The notes beneath the pieces were generated by a model. The model did no database searches. It saw only the letters and a program-made list of their open reading frames with translations, and was not told where the DNA came from. This document shows positions 1 to 9,600 of a DNA stretch of 45,420 nucleotides, piece by piece. Source of the stretch: Bacteroidota bacterium (GTDB lineage: Bacteria; Bacteroidota; Bacteroidia; 2-12-FULL-35-15); contig CANJPX010000023.1 of NCBI GenBank assembly GCA_947476185.1, positions 1 to 45,420 on the forward strand, in the 5' to 3' direction. How positions within the stretch are numbered: the first letter of the stretch is position 1; each line of letters opens with the position of its first letter. The position numbers and the translations under genes were made by a program.

Positions 1-1
1 A

Positions 2-36
2 AACCTCTGTTTCTCTGTGTCTCAGTGGTGAAAAAT
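2..36. repeat. CTCTGTG-type intergenic repeat fragment
   Basis: The bases just before ileS read as a run of CTCTG/CTGTG/CAGTGG words. This resembles the short degenerate CACAGAG/CTCTGTG sequences scattered between genes in many Bacteroidota. A related inverted piece occurs at 18423-18492. The fragment is cut by the window edge, so its true length is unknown. Confidence 0.4.
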
Positions 37-42
37 AAAATT

Positions 43-3000
43 ATGGCTTATAAAACATATACCGGTCTCGATCTTTCGCAAACGGCTAAAGATGTTCAAA
101 AGACCTGGGACGAAAATAATACTTTTGAAAAATCCATCACTTCCCGTGAAGGAAAAACGCCTTTTGTCTTTTATGAAGGACCGCCAAGTGCGAATGGTTT
201 ACCCGGTATACACCACGTAATGGCACGTTCGATAAAAGATATATTTTGCAGGTATAAAACACAAAAAGGATTTCAGGTAAAACGTAAAGCAGGTTGGGAT
301 ACTCATGGATTACCAATCGAATTGAGTGTGGAAAAGGCTTTGGGTATTACAAAAGAAGATATCGGTAAAAAAATTACAGTTGAAGAATACAACATTGCTT
401 GTCGCAAAGATGTAATGAAATACACAGATGTATGGGCTGATGTGACAGCAAAAATGGGCTATTGGGTGGATATGGAACATCCATACATCACCTATGATAA
501 TCGATATATCGAATCTGTTTGGTGGTTGCTGAACAATTTGTACACAAAAGGTTCCATCTATAAAGGCTTTACTATTCAACCATATTCTCCAGCGGCAGGA
601 ACTGGATTATCGACTCACGAATTAAATCAGCCGGGATGTTACAGAGATGTGAAAGACCGAACGGCGGTTGCAATGTTTAAGGCAGTTCAAAGCTCCATGT
701 TGGAAAGTTTAAAGTTGGAAGGCGATGTTTATTTTTTAGCCTGGACGACAACTCCATGGACGCTTCCATCGAATACCGCTTTAGCAGTTGGAAAAAATAT
801 TGATTATGTCTTAGTTAAAACATACAGTCCTTTTTCTCATTCCTTGATCCATTTAATTCTTGCAAAGGAACTTGTTGGAAAACATTTTCCAGATAAAAAT
901 AAAGAGTTGATTTTTGGAGATTACAAAGCCGGTGATAAAGCAATTCCGTTTCATATCCTTACTGAATATAAAGGTTCGGAATTAGCAGGCATCCATTACG
1001 AACAACTTTTACCTTTCGCGCAACCAACAGATGGTGACGCATTTCGGGTGATCGTTGGTGATTTTGTTACTACTGAAGATGGGACAGGCATCGTGCATAT
1101 AGCTCCTAGTTTTGGTGCGGATGACTTCAGAGTTGCGAAACAAAATAAGATTGGTTCCTTAACGCTCGTTGATAAACGCGGAAAATTTTTACCGGAGATA
1201 AAAGACGGTGTTTTCTTGTATGGCGATGAATATGTAAAAGAAGCATATCTGACGGATGCAGAAAAAGAAATTGAATTTCAACATCAGAAAAAAGTATTGG
1301 AAGCAGCAGGAAAAATAAAAGAGCTAAAAGCATATTTGAGTGTTGATGAACGCATCGTTTTAAAATTACAGGAAGAAGGAAAACTTTTCAAAAAGGAATC
1401 CTACGAACACAGTTATCCGCATTGCTGGAGAACAGATAAACCTGTTTTGTATTATCCTTTGGATTCATGGTTCATTAAAACCACTGATTACAAAGAGCGC
1501 ATGATCGAACTTAACAAGACGATAAACTGGAAGCCGGAATCTACCGGTACCGGCCGTTTTGGAAATTGGTTGGAGAATCTGAATGACTGGAATTTATCAC
1601 GTTCACGCTTTTGGGGTATTCCTATTCCTATCTGGACGAGTGAAGATAAGTCCGAACAAATTTGTATCGGTTCTGCCGAGGAATTAAAAAAAGAAATTGA
1701 AAATGCAGTTGCAAAAGGTGCAATGCAAAATAATCCATTGGGTAATTTCAAGCCCGGTGACAATAGCACCGAAAATTATAACACCTTCGATCTTCACAAG
1801 CCGTATGCAGATACGATCGTATTGGAACGCAATGGTAAAAAGCTTTTCCGCGAACCGGATCTTATCGATGTATGGTTCGATTCAGGTGCGATGCCTTATG
1901 CTCAATTGCATTATCCGTTTGAGAATAAAGAATTAATAGATCAGCGGAAATATTTCCCTGCCGATTTTATTGCCGAAGGAGTTGATCAAACAAGAGGTTG
2001 GTTTTTTACGCTTCATGCGATCGGGACAATGTGTTTTGATTCTGTTGCATTTAAAAATGTGGTGAGTAACGGTCTAGTGTTGGATAAGAACGGACAAAAA
2101 ATGAGCAAGCGATTGGGCAATGCTGTCGATCCGTTCACGACAATTGAAAAATATGGTCCCGATGCTACACGGTGGTATATGATCACCAATGCTGCGCCGT
2201 GGGACAATCTAAAGTTTGATTTGGAAGGAATAGCAGAGGTGCAACGAAAGTTTTTCGGGACCTTGCACAACACGTATTCATTCTTTTCGCTTTACGCGAA
2301 CGTTGATGGATTCAGCTATTCAGAAGGAGATATCCCGATGTTGGAACGTGCAGAAATTGATCGTTGGGTCATTTCCGAACTGAATACCTTGATCAAAAAA
2401 GTGGATGAAGCCTATTCTGATTACGAACCTCATCGTGCAGGAAGATTGATAGAAAGCTTTGTTGATGAGCATTTGAGTAATTGGTATGTTCGTTTATGCA
2501 GAAGAAGATTTTGGAAAGGAGATTATTCCCAGGATAAAATTGCAGCATATCAAACTTTGTATCGTTGCCTTGAAGTGATCGCACAATTGTCCGCACCTAT
2601 CGCTCCTTTCTTTATGGATCGTTTATATTCTGATCTGAATTCCGTGACCGGTCGTGATAAGGCGGAATCAATACATTTGAGTGATTTCCCCGTATCGGAT
2701 ACCTTCCTGATAGATAAAAATTTGGAGGAGCGAATGGAACTTGCTCAAAAAATATCTTCTATGGTATTATCGATCCGTAAAAAAGAGAACATTCGTGTTC
2801 GTCAGCCACTGAATAAAATTCAAATACCGATTTTAGATGATTCATATAAATCAAAAATTGAGGCTGTGAAAGATCTGATCTTATCGGAAGTGAATGTGAA
2901 AAGTCTAGATCTGGTAGATGAATCTCAAACGCAGATCGTGAAAAATCTGAAGTTGAATTTTAAGACCTTAGGAAAAAAATGTGGCAAGCACATGAAGTCA

Positions 3001-3471
3001 GTTCAGACATTTGCGGGCGAAAATGCGCAAGCGGTTATTTCGGGAATTGAAAAGAATGGAGTTTTTGAGGTAAAATTTGATGGAGAAACAATTGTTCTGG
3101 ATGGAGAAGATGTAGAGATCATTCCGGTTGATATTCCCGGATGGAAAGTGGCAAACTCGGGACAATTAACTGTGGCTCTGGATGTTATGATAAGCCCTGC
3201 ATTAAGAGAAGAAGGGTTGGCCAGGGAGTTGGTGAACAGGATCCAGAACCTCCGAAAGGACAGTAATTTGGACGTTACCGACCGTATCGATGTAAAAATT
3301 CAGAGAAATTCTGCTATAAATGCGGCCATCAATAATAATTTGGACTATATTTGCGCGGAAATTCTGGCTTCTTCCTTAGAACTGGTTGATACTGTGGAAG
3401 CTACAAACGCCTCTGTGGTTGAATTAGAAGAAGAGATAAAGACCATGATTTCAATTATTAAACTTAACTAA
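43..3471 (+). CDS. ileS: isoleucine--tRNA ligase
   Basis: Cytoplasmic class I aminoacyl-tRNA synthetase that charges tRNA-Ile. The ATP-site HIGH motif appears as GIHH (residues 55-58, after PPSANGLP) and the KMSKS loop as KMSKR (686-690). Between them lies a large editing (CP1) insertion containing TTTPWTLPSN. A helical anticodon-binding region and a long C-terminal extension follow. At about 1142 residues it matches the longer bacterial/eukaryote-like IleRS type rather than the roughly 940-residue E. coli type. GTG codons at 25 and 28 are in frame, but they lie in the repeat-like leader; the ATG at 43 (MAYKTYTG) is the better start. The next gene begins 11 bases after the stop, so the two are probably co-transcribed. 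Confidence 0.96.
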   Translation: MAYKTYTGLDLSQTAKDVQKTWDENNTFEKSITSREGKTPFVFYEGPPSANGLPGIHHVMARSIKDIFCRYKTQKGFQVKRKAGWDTHGLPIELSVEKALGITKEDIGKKITVEEYNIACRKDVMKYTDVWADVTAKMGYWVDMEHPYITYDNRYIESVWWLLNNLYTKGSIYKGFTIQPYSPAAGTGLSTHELNQPGCYRDVKDRTAVAMFKAVQSSMLESLKLEGDVYFLAWTTTPWTLPSNTALAVGKNIDYVLVKTYSPFSHSLIHLILAKELVGKHFPDKNKELIFGDYKAGDKAIPFHILTEYKGSELAGIHYEQLLPFAQPTDGDAFRVIVGDFVTTEDGTGIVHIAPSFGADDFRVAKQNKIGSLTLVDKRGKFLPEIKDGVFLYGDEYVKEAYLTDAEKEIEFQHQKKVLEAAGKIKELKAYLSVDERIVLKLQEEGKLFKKESYEHSYPHCWRTDKPVLYYPLDSWFIKTTDYKERMIELNKTINWKPESTGTGRFGNWLENLNDWNLSRSRFWGIPIPIWTSEDKSEQICIGSAEELKKEIENAVAKGAMQNNPLGNFKPGDNSTENYNTFDLHKPYADTIVLERNGKKLFREPDLIDVWFDSGAMPYAQLHYPFENKELIDQRKYFPADFIAEGVDQTRGWFFTLHAIGTMCFDSVAFKNVVSNGLVLDKNGQKMSKRLGNAVDPFTTIEKYGPDATRWYMITNAAPWDNLKFDLEGIAEVQRKFFGTLHNTYSFFSLYANVDGFSYSEGDIPMLERAEIDRWVISELNTLIKKVDEAYSDYEPHRAGRLIESFVDEHLSNWYVRLCRRRFWKGDYSQDKIAAYQTLYRCLEVIAQLSAPIAPFFMDRLYSDLNSVTGRDKAESIHLSDFPVSDTFLIDKNLEERMELAQKISSMVLSIRKKENIRVRQPLNKIQIPILDDSYKSKIEAVKDLILSEVNVKSLDLVDESQTQIVKNLKLNFKTLGKKCGKHMKSVQTFAGENAQAVISGIEKNGVFEVKFDGETIVLDGEDVEIIPVDIPGWKVANSGQLTVALDVMISPALREEGLARELVNRIQNLRKDSNLDVTDRIDVKIQRNSAINAAINNNLDYICAEILASSLELVDTVEATNASVVELEEEIKTMISIIKLN

Positions 3472-3482
3472 TATTTATACAA

Positions 3483-4472
3483 ATGGCTAAAAAAACGCAA
3501 AAAGGAAAACCAGCAAAGAAAGCTGCAAAGCCTGCAAAAAAAGCGGTAGCAAAAAAGCCTGCAAAAAAAGCAGCTCCTAAAAAGGCATCTAAACCTGCAA
3601 AGAAAGTTGTAGCAAAAAAACCTGTAAAAAAAGTTGTGGCGAAAAAAGCGGCTCCTAAAAAGGCAGCAAAGCCCGCTAAAAAAGTAATAGCTAAAAAACC
3701 GCTAAAAAAGGTTGTAGCAAAAAAAGTAGTAGCAAAAAAACCGATTAAAAAGGTTGTTGCAAAAAAGGCGGCTCCTAAGAAAGTTGTTAAAAAAGCGGCA
3801 AAACCTGTTAAAAAGGTTGTTGCAAAAAAGGTTACTGCAAAAAAAGTGGCTAAACCTATTGCTAAAGTGATTGCAAAACCTGTTGCAAAAGTAGAACCGA
3901 AAAAAGTCGTTGCTGTAAAACCTGTTATTGAAAAAGTCGTTCCTGTAAAAAAAGCAGAAACACTTAAGAAAAAACAACGTGACTTTTCTTCAGATGATGA
4001 TTACAGTTCTGATGAAGCGCCAATGGTGGTTGAGTATAAAACACCTTCTATCCGTAAACCAATGGGACCTGCTCCTAAACCACATATTAATACAGATACT
4101 CGTACGCGATACTCTGATAATGAGTTGAAGGAATTCAAAGAATTAATCCTTAAGAAATTAACGGAAGCTCAAAAAGATTATGAATTGTTGAAGAGTACCC
4201 TTTCTCACAAAGATGATCATGGTACAGATGATACGTCTCCGACATTTAAATTATTGGAAGACGGATCTGATGTATTGTCCAAAGAGGAAACAGCTCATTT
4301 GGCAAGCCGTCAGGAAAAGTTCATTCAAAATCTTCAGAATGCTTTGATCCGTATTGAAAATAAAACATACGGTATTTGCAGAGCTACCGGCAAATTGATC
4401 TCTAAAGAACGTTTGAGAAGTGTTCCTCATGCTACTTTGGCGATTGAAGCTAAATTGGAGCAACGCAATTAA
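3483..4472 (+). CDS. lysine-rich H1-like N-terminus fused to TraR/DksA-type C-terminal domain
   Basis: Two-part protein. Residues 1 to about 155 are almost only Lys, Ala, Pro and Val in repeats such as AKKPVKKVVAKK and AAPKKA; 22 of the first 50 residues are lysine. This resembles a histone H1 tail and should bind nucleic acid. Residues about 200-329 form a DksA/TraR-like helical hairpin ending YGICRATGKLISKERLRSVP. In canonical members this end carries a four-Cys zinc finger; here only Cys299 remains, so zinc is probably not bound. DksA-type proteins act in the RNA polymerase secondary channel; whether this one does is inference. It sits between ileS and lspA, a gene order I recall from other Bacteroidota, and ends at a strong terminator. 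Confidence 0.8.
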   Translation: MAKKTQKGKPAKKAAKPAKKAVAKKPAKKAAPKKASKPAKKVVAKKPVKKVVAKKAAPKKAAKPAKKVIAKKPLKKVVAKKVVAKKPIKKVVAKKAAPKKVVKKAAKPVKKVVAKKVTAKKVAKPIAKVIAKPVAKVEPKKVVAVKPVIEKVVPVKKAETLKKKQRDFSSDDDYSSDEAPMVVEYKTPSIRKPMGPAPKPHINTDTRTRYSDNELKEFKELILKKLTEAQKDYELLKSTLSHKDDHGTDDTSPTFKLLEDGSDVLSKEETAHLASRQEKFIQNLQNALIRIENKTYGICRATGKLISKERLRSVPHATLAIEAKLEQRN

Positions 4473-4499
4473 TTTACATTTTTTTAACTAAATAATTTT

Positions 4500-4537
4500 A
4501 AAGAAAGGTTACCATTGCGTAACCTTTCTTTATTTTT
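4500..4537 (+). terminator. Rho-independent terminator after ileS/DksA-like pair
   Basis: A perfect 13-bp stem (4500-4512 with 4519-4531, core AGAAAGGTTAC) closes a 6-base loop and is followed by ATTTTTG. It lies 27 bases after the stop of the DksA-like gene. Confidence 0.9.
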
Positions 4538-4538
4538 G
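4531..4538 (+). promoter_or_regulatory. candidate -7 box for lspA
   Basis: TATTTTTG fits the Bacteroidota TAnnTTTG -7 element and lies 22 bases before the lspA GTG. It overlaps the T-tract of the preceding terminator. I see no correctly spaced TTTG upstream, so confidence is moderate. Confidence 0.45.
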
Positions 4539-4560
4539 CAAGAAATTTAAATTCCCCTTT

Positions 4561-5223
4561 GTGAGAAAACCATTATTAATTGTATTCATTATTTTATTGA
4601 TAGATCAACTTATCAAGATCTATATCAAAACACATTTTTTTCTTGGCGAAGAAGTTCATCTTTCAGGTGATTGGGCGATCATCCATTTTACTGAGAATAA
4701 TGGAATGGCTTATGGAATGGAGTTTGGCGGAGGATTCGGGAAGTTGTTTCTAAGTGTTTTCAGGATCGTAGCTGTTGGCGGTATTGGTTATTATTTGTGG
4801 ACCTTAACAAAAAGTGCTGAAGACAAATTATATATTATTTGCATCGCTTTGATCTTTGCAGGGGCTTTGGGGAATATTGTTGATAGTGCCTTTTACGGAG
4901 TATTATTCAGTGACAGCAATTACGAAGTCGCTCGTTTTTTGCCCGAAGAAGGCGGTTACTCTACTTTCTTACATGGAAAAGTGGTGGATATGTTTTATTT
5001 CCCTATCATCAGAGGTCACTTTCCATCTTGGTTCCCGATATGGGGAACAGAAGAATTTGAATTCTTCCGTCCTGTATTTAATTTTGCCGATTTCTCAATC
5101 AGTGTGGGCGTCGGGATGATCATACTTTTTCAAAAACGTTTCTTCGGCAAGAAAAAAGTAACGGAGGAGTCACCGGTTATCCCTGCAGCCACAAGCCAAG
5201 CCACTGAAGAGGCTGTTGAATAA
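4561..5223 (+). CDS. lspA: lipoprotein signal peptidase (signal peptidase II)
   Basis: Inner-membrane aspartyl protease that removes signal peptides from diacylglyceryl-modified prolipoproteins. Family marks in order: IDQLIK in the first membrane helix, FTENNGMAYG (43-52), GALGNIVDS (101-109), then the two expected catalytic aspartates, Asp143 (GKVVDMFYFP) and Asp177 (FNFADFSISVG). Four hydrophobic segments are visible. At 220 residues it is longer than E. coli LspA because of the 112-140 and 148-172 loops, as in other Bacteroidota members, plus a charged C-terminal tail. The start is GTG at 4561 (MRKPLLIVF). Several lipoproteins in this window (29867-31576, 37947-38858) would be its substrates. 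Confidence 0.95.
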   Translation: MRKPLLIVFIILLIDQLIKIYIKTHFFLGEEVHLSGDWAIIHFTENNGMAYGMEFGGGFGKLFLSVFRIVAVGGIGYYLWTLTKSAEDKLYIICIALIFAGALGNIVDSAFYGVLFSDSNYEVARFLPEEGGYSTFLHGKVVDMFYFPIIRGHFPSWFPIWGTEEFEFFRPVFNFADFSISVGVGMIILFQKRFFGKKKVTEESPVIPAATSQATEEAVE

Positions 5224-5267
5224 TTTTTGTCGGAGAATTTAAATCTTTGTAATTCCCTTACAATTAG

Positions 5268-6254
5268 TTACACCAATTTTTTTTCTATCAAATATTCTGC
5301 AATTTGAATTGCATTTGTAGCAGCACCTTTTCTCAAATTATCTGATACGATCCACATATTCAATGTTTTCGCCTGTGTTTCATCTCTGCGTAAGCGACCG
5401 ACAAATACTTCATCTTTTTCATGCGCATCCATCGGCATCGGATATTTTAAATTTTTCACATCATCCACTATTACGACTCCAGGTGCATTTTGCAGAATGG
5501 AACGTACTTCATCCAGATCAAATTCGTTTTCAAATTCTACATTCACACTCTCGCTATGTCCGCCCATTACAGGAATACGCACAGTTGTTGCTGTCACACG
5601 AATGTTTTTATCCATGATCTTTTTGGTTTCATTCACCATTTTCATTTCTTCTTTGGTGTAACCGTTATCAGTAAAAACATCTATTTGAGGGATCACGTTC
5701 AGATCAATTGGATAAGGATAGGCCATCTCTCCTTTTATTCCTTTGCGCTCATTCATCATCTGGTCAACAGCTTTCACACCGGTACCAGTAACGGATTGGT
5801 AGGTAGAAACTACGATTCGTTGAATGATGTATTTTTTATGTAAGGGGTTTAATGCCACCACCATTTGTATTGTTGAACAATTCGGATTTGCAATTATCTT
5901 ATCCGCTGCAGTAAGCTCTGCAGCATTAATTTCAGGAACAACTAATTTTTTTGTTGCATCCATTCTCCATGCCGATGAATTATCAATTACTGTGATTCCT
6001 GCTGCTGCAAATTTCGGAGCCCACTCTAAGGAAGTGCCTCCTCCTGCTGAAAACAATGCAACTGCCGGCTTCATATCAATAGCTGTTTGCATCCCAACAA
6101 CCTTGTATTTTTTTCCTTTATATGAAATTTCTTTGCCTACCGATTTTTCGGATGCTACAGGAATTAATTCTGTAATCGGAAAATTTCGTTCTTCCAATAC
6201 CTGGATCATTTTGGTGCCTACCAATCCGGTTGCTCCTACTACTGCTACTTTCAT
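5268..6254 (-). CDS. asd: aspartate-semialdehyde dehydrogenase
   Basis: Makes L-aspartate semialdehyde from 4-phospho-L-aspartate with NADPH, the branch point to lysine/diaminopimelate, threonine, methionine and isoleucine. The N-terminal Rossmann motif is GATGLVGTKM (8-17). The active site is NPNCSTIQ with catalytic Cys126, and GGHSESV lies in the C-terminal domain. At 328 residues it has normal family length. It converges on lspA with a 44-base gap. Upstream on the same strand is a leader of about 215 bases containing a Bacteroidota promoter, a small lysine-rich reading frame and overlapping antiterminator and terminator hairpins, which suggests attenuation by lysine supply. Confidence 0.96.
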   Translation of the reverse strand: MKVAVVGATGLVGTKMIQVLEERNFPITELIPVASEKSVGKEISYKGKKYKVVGMQTAIDMKPAVALFSAGGGTSLEWAPKFAAAGITVIDNSSAWRMDATKKLVVPEINAAELTAADKIIANPNCSTIQMVVALNPLHKKYIIQRIVVSTYQSVTGTGVKAVDQMMNERKGIKGEMAYPYPIDLNVIPQIDVFTDNGYTKEEMKMVNETKKIMDKNIRVTATTVRIPVMGGHSESVNVEFENEFDLDEVRSILQNAPGVVIVDDVKNLKYPMPMDAHEKDEVFVGRLRRDETQAKTLNMWIVSDNLRKGAATNAIQIAEYLIEKKLV

Positions 6255-6305
6255 ATTTTTGTTTTTATTAATTAATTCTATTTATAAATAACCTTTCCTT
6301 TTTTT

Positions 6306-6325
6306 CCTTCTCCATTTGGAGAAGG
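6306..6325. repeat. short perfect hairpin in asd leader
   Basis: An 8-bp perfect inverted repeat (CCTTCTCC, loop ATTT, GGAGAAGG) lies between the asd start and the attenuator terminator. It has no T-run on the asd-sense strand, so it is not a second terminator for asd. It resembles the CCTTCTCC/GGAGAAGG palindromes repeated between Bacteroidota genes, and might also shape the asd leader. Confidence 0.5.
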
Positions 6326-6348
6326 TGTCAGCAGGACGGATGAGGCAT

Positions 6349-6378
6349 AAAAAAGCCTCTCCATTTTGGAAAGGCTAA
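6349..6378 (-). terminator. attenuator terminator in the asd leader
   Basis: Read on the minus strand, AGCCTTTCC pairs fully (one G-U) with GGAGAGGCT across a 5-base loop and runs straight into six T. It lies about 95 bases upstream of asd and downstream of no other minus-strand gene, so it must act within the asd leader. Its 5' arm (TTAGCCTTTCC) can instead pair over 11 positions with GGAAAGGTTAA at 6408-6418, which would be an antiterminator. Confidence 0.75.
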
Positions 6379-6403
6379 AAATTAGATGCTTATATGTAAA
6401 ACA

Positions 6404-6469
6404 CTAGTTAACCTTTCCGATGAGGAAATGTTTCTTACAATGTTTTTTATTTATTGAGTTCGTTTTCAT
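6404..6469 (-). CDS. putative asd leader peptide (21 residues)
   Basis: A 22-codon frame starts with ATG 9 bases after a perfect -7 box. It begins MKTNSINKKHCKKH, continues FLIGKV and ends Asn-TAG. Six of the 21 residues are lysine, four of them at positions 8, 9, 12 and 13, just before the first arm of a small pause hairpin (6414-6428: TTTCC, loop of 5, GGAAA). The stop codon abuts the antiterminator arm GGAAAGGTTAA. This is the geometry of an amino-acid attenuator: stalling at Lys codons would mask the first arm and free the antiterminator, while a ribosome at the stop would mask the antiterminator and let the terminator form. Translation and the lysine signal are inferred. Confidence 0.6.
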   Translation of the reverse strand: MKTNSINKKHCKKHFLIGKVN

Positions 6470-6478
6470 TTATGGCGA

Positions 6479-6509
6479 CAAATCTAATTTGTTTTTTTTA
6501 ATCCACAAA
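6479..6509 (-). promoter_or_regulatory. asd leader promoter
   Basis: On the minus strand TTTG (6506-6509), 19 bases, then TAGATTTG (6479-6486) match the Bacteroidota -33/-7 consensus. Transcription should begin near 6473, giving an asd leader of about 215 bases that includes the leader peptide and attenuator. Confidence 0.7.
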
Positions 6510-6600
6510 ATTATTTTCTCTTTCAATTAATGGGTTAAAATTATTTAAACATTTCTTAATTCTGCTTTCGCCCATTTTTTCTATATTTACTAGATAATAT

Positions 6601-9600
6601 ATGATACTCATGCGTTCAGTTTTATTTTTATTTTTATTCATTACCTCCCTTGCAAGCGCTCAGGTAACCGACAATTTTTCAGATGGCGATTTCACAACCT
6701 CTCCGGCATGGGCAGGTGACGCTACCGAATTTATTGTCAATGCATCTCAACAATTACAGCTCAATAATACTGTTGCCGGTGCCAGCTACCTTTCAACTGC
6801 AAGTCCTGGTGCTTCAATAGATAATTTTCAGTGGAATTTTTATATCAAACAATCTTTTTCTCCTTCATCAAGTAATTATGGAAGGGTTTATTTGGTTTCT
6901 GATCAGGCAAATTTAGAAGGATCATTAAATGGATATTATCTGCAATTTGGTGAAGCCTTGAGTTTGGATGCTGTAGAATTATTCCGCCAAACCGGCTTAA
7001 CCAGTACCTCTGTTTGCAGGGGCACCAACGGACAAATAGCTGCAGCCTTTGCTATCGGAGTAAAAGTTACGCGTGATGCATCAGGGAACTGGAGTTTGTT
7101 TGTTGATCCGATTGGCGGAACGGCCTACGGTTTAGAGGCTTCAGGTACAGATAACACCTATACGTCCTCCAGTTTTTTTGGAGTAGCAACTGTTTATACA
7201 GCCACGTATTCAACAAAATTTTATTTCGATGATTTTTATAATGGAGCCATCATTGTTGATTTAACTGCTCCAGCCATTGTTTCTTCTTCAGTTCTATCGA
7301 ATACAGCAGTTGATGTTATATTTAATGAAAATGTTGATCTGACAACTTCACAAACACTAACAAACTATTCAGCCGACAACGGTTTAGGAAATCCTTCTGC
7401 TGCAGTGCGCGATGCAACAAATTTAAGTCTTGTGCACTTGACCTTTGCATCACTTTTTTCAAGTGGACTTTTAAATACATTGACAGTTACAAATGTTCAG
7501 GATTTGAGTGCAAACGCTATTACAACAGCAAATACAACATTCACTTATTTAGCACCCGTTACCGCAGTTTATAGGGATATCATCATCAATGAAATATTTG
7601 CTGATCCGAGCCCTGTTGTTGGATTACCTGCTGTTGAATTTGTTGAAATCTTCAATCGTAGCACGAATGCTTTTAATTTAAATGGATGGCAATTTACCGA
7701 TGGTACTTCAACAGCTACTTTGAGTAGCTATATTCTTGCACCAAATGCTTATTTAATTCTTTGTCCGATTGCTGATACAGCTTTGTTCAGTCCTTTTGGA
7801 AGCAGAATGGGAGTATCAAGTTTCCCTTCATTGAACAATACAGGAGATAATTTAAAACTTTTGGACAATACCATTTCTTATATCGATTCGGTGAATTATT
7901 TGGATTCTTGGTATCAGGATGTGGTTAAAAAGGGTGGGGGCTGGACTTTGGAATTGATCAATCCGAATGCACCTTTTGGTTGTCCTGCTTCAACTAACTG
8001 GATTGCATCTACAGATGTGAGTGGTGGAACTCCAGGGATTCAGAACAGTGTTTATTCAGCTGTAGCAGATATTGTTTCCCCAACAATTTCAAGTGTTACG
8101 GTTGTAGATTCAACACATATTACCGTTTGTTTTTCGGAAGCACTGGATGCTTCTCAAATTGCGGTTCCCGCTAATTATTCTATCAGTGATGGAATCGGAA
8201 ATCCATTAGCGGATACATCAAACGCAACACTCACCTGCGTGGAGCTGGTATTAGGTACTTCATTACAATCAGATTCTACGTATACACTCACATTAACAAA
8301 TTTAAGCGACTGCTCTGGAAATATACTGACAGCAGCGATCACAACATTTTCTTATTATATCGTGAAGCCATTTGATGTGGTGATAAACGAAATTATGGCC
8401 GATCCCGATCCTATTGTAACCATACTTCCAAATGACGAATACGTTGAATTATACAATAAGACAGCCTTCCCTATCAATTTGAATAATTGGAAATTTTCTG
8501 CTGGAACAAACACTAAGATCTTACCAAGTATGATTATTCCTGCTGATAGTTTTATTGTGTTAACATCTGCTGCAGGTTTGGCCGGAATGCCATCCGGGAT
8601 CAACGCAGTAGCTTTGGTCAGTTTTCCTGCATTAACAAATACAGGTCAGATCCTTAAACTGCAATCTCCACAAGGGATGATCATATCTAACGTTGCTTAT
8701 ACTGATGCATGGTATCAGGATGCTGTAAAAAAGGATGGAGGGTATAGTTTAGAACAAATCGATCCAGCAAATCCTTGTGCTGGTATGAATAATTGGAGGG
8801 CTTCCAACAATATGGATGGCGGAACTCCAGGAAAACAAAATTCTGTATATGCGAACAATCCTGACAACACACCACCTCAGGTTGTTCGGGTTGGCGTTAT
8901 TGCTCAAGATACAATTCAATTGTATTTTAATGAAGCGTTAGATAGTGCTTCAATGCTAAATCCTGCAATTTATACGATCGATAATAGTATTGGAAATCCG
9001 GTACAGGTAAAAGTAGTCGCTCCTGATTTTAAAAGTGTGAAATTGGCTTTGGCATCCTCCTTATCTGTTGGAATAATTTATACGATCACTGTTAACAATG
9101 CCATTACTGATTGTGTTGGAAATGCATTGGGAACTGATAATTCGGCTCGTTTTGCAATTCCAGAACCTGCTTTACCAAATGATATTGTCATCAATGAGAT
9201 CTTGTTCGATCCAAAAACTTCAGGTGTTGATTTTGTGGAAATTTACAATCGTTCGAATAAAGTTATCGATCTGAAAACAATTACGCTTTCTGAATTTGAT
9301 ACCATAAATAATGTTATTACAAGTCCTGAAAGTATTTCTACAGATGGATATTTAATTTTTCCTCAGGAGTACATTGTTTTAAGTGAAAATGGTGCGGTAA
9401 TCAAAACACAATACAACACAACAAATCCTGAAGGATTTTTAGATATGAATAATTTGCCGGCGATGAATATTGATGGCGGAACCGTTTGTTTATCAACTTC
9501 CACTGATATCATTGATAATTTTAAATATTATGCTGATATGCACTTTGGGCTATTAAATGATACAAAAGGTATTTCACTCGAGCGTATTGATTTTGATCGT

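Noticed and set aside
3483..3960. Repeated AAAAAAGC-type words as a CRISPR or non-coding repeat array
   Set aside because: The periodicity is codon-based and keeps an intact reading frame of Lys/Ala repeats; there are no spacers or cas genes in the window.
3702..3977. Open frame on the minus strand opposite the lysine-rich region
   Set aside because: It is a shadow of the AAA/AAG-rich repeat, giving Phe/Asn/Cys-rich nonsense with no homology-like motif.
5490..6291. Overlapping plus-strand open frames opposite asd
   Set aside because: asd is complete with its catalytic motifs on the minus strand; these frames have no start context or domain marks.
6306..6325. 8-bp hairpin as a second terminator for asd leader RNA
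   Set aside because: On the asd-sense strand it is followed by A, not T.
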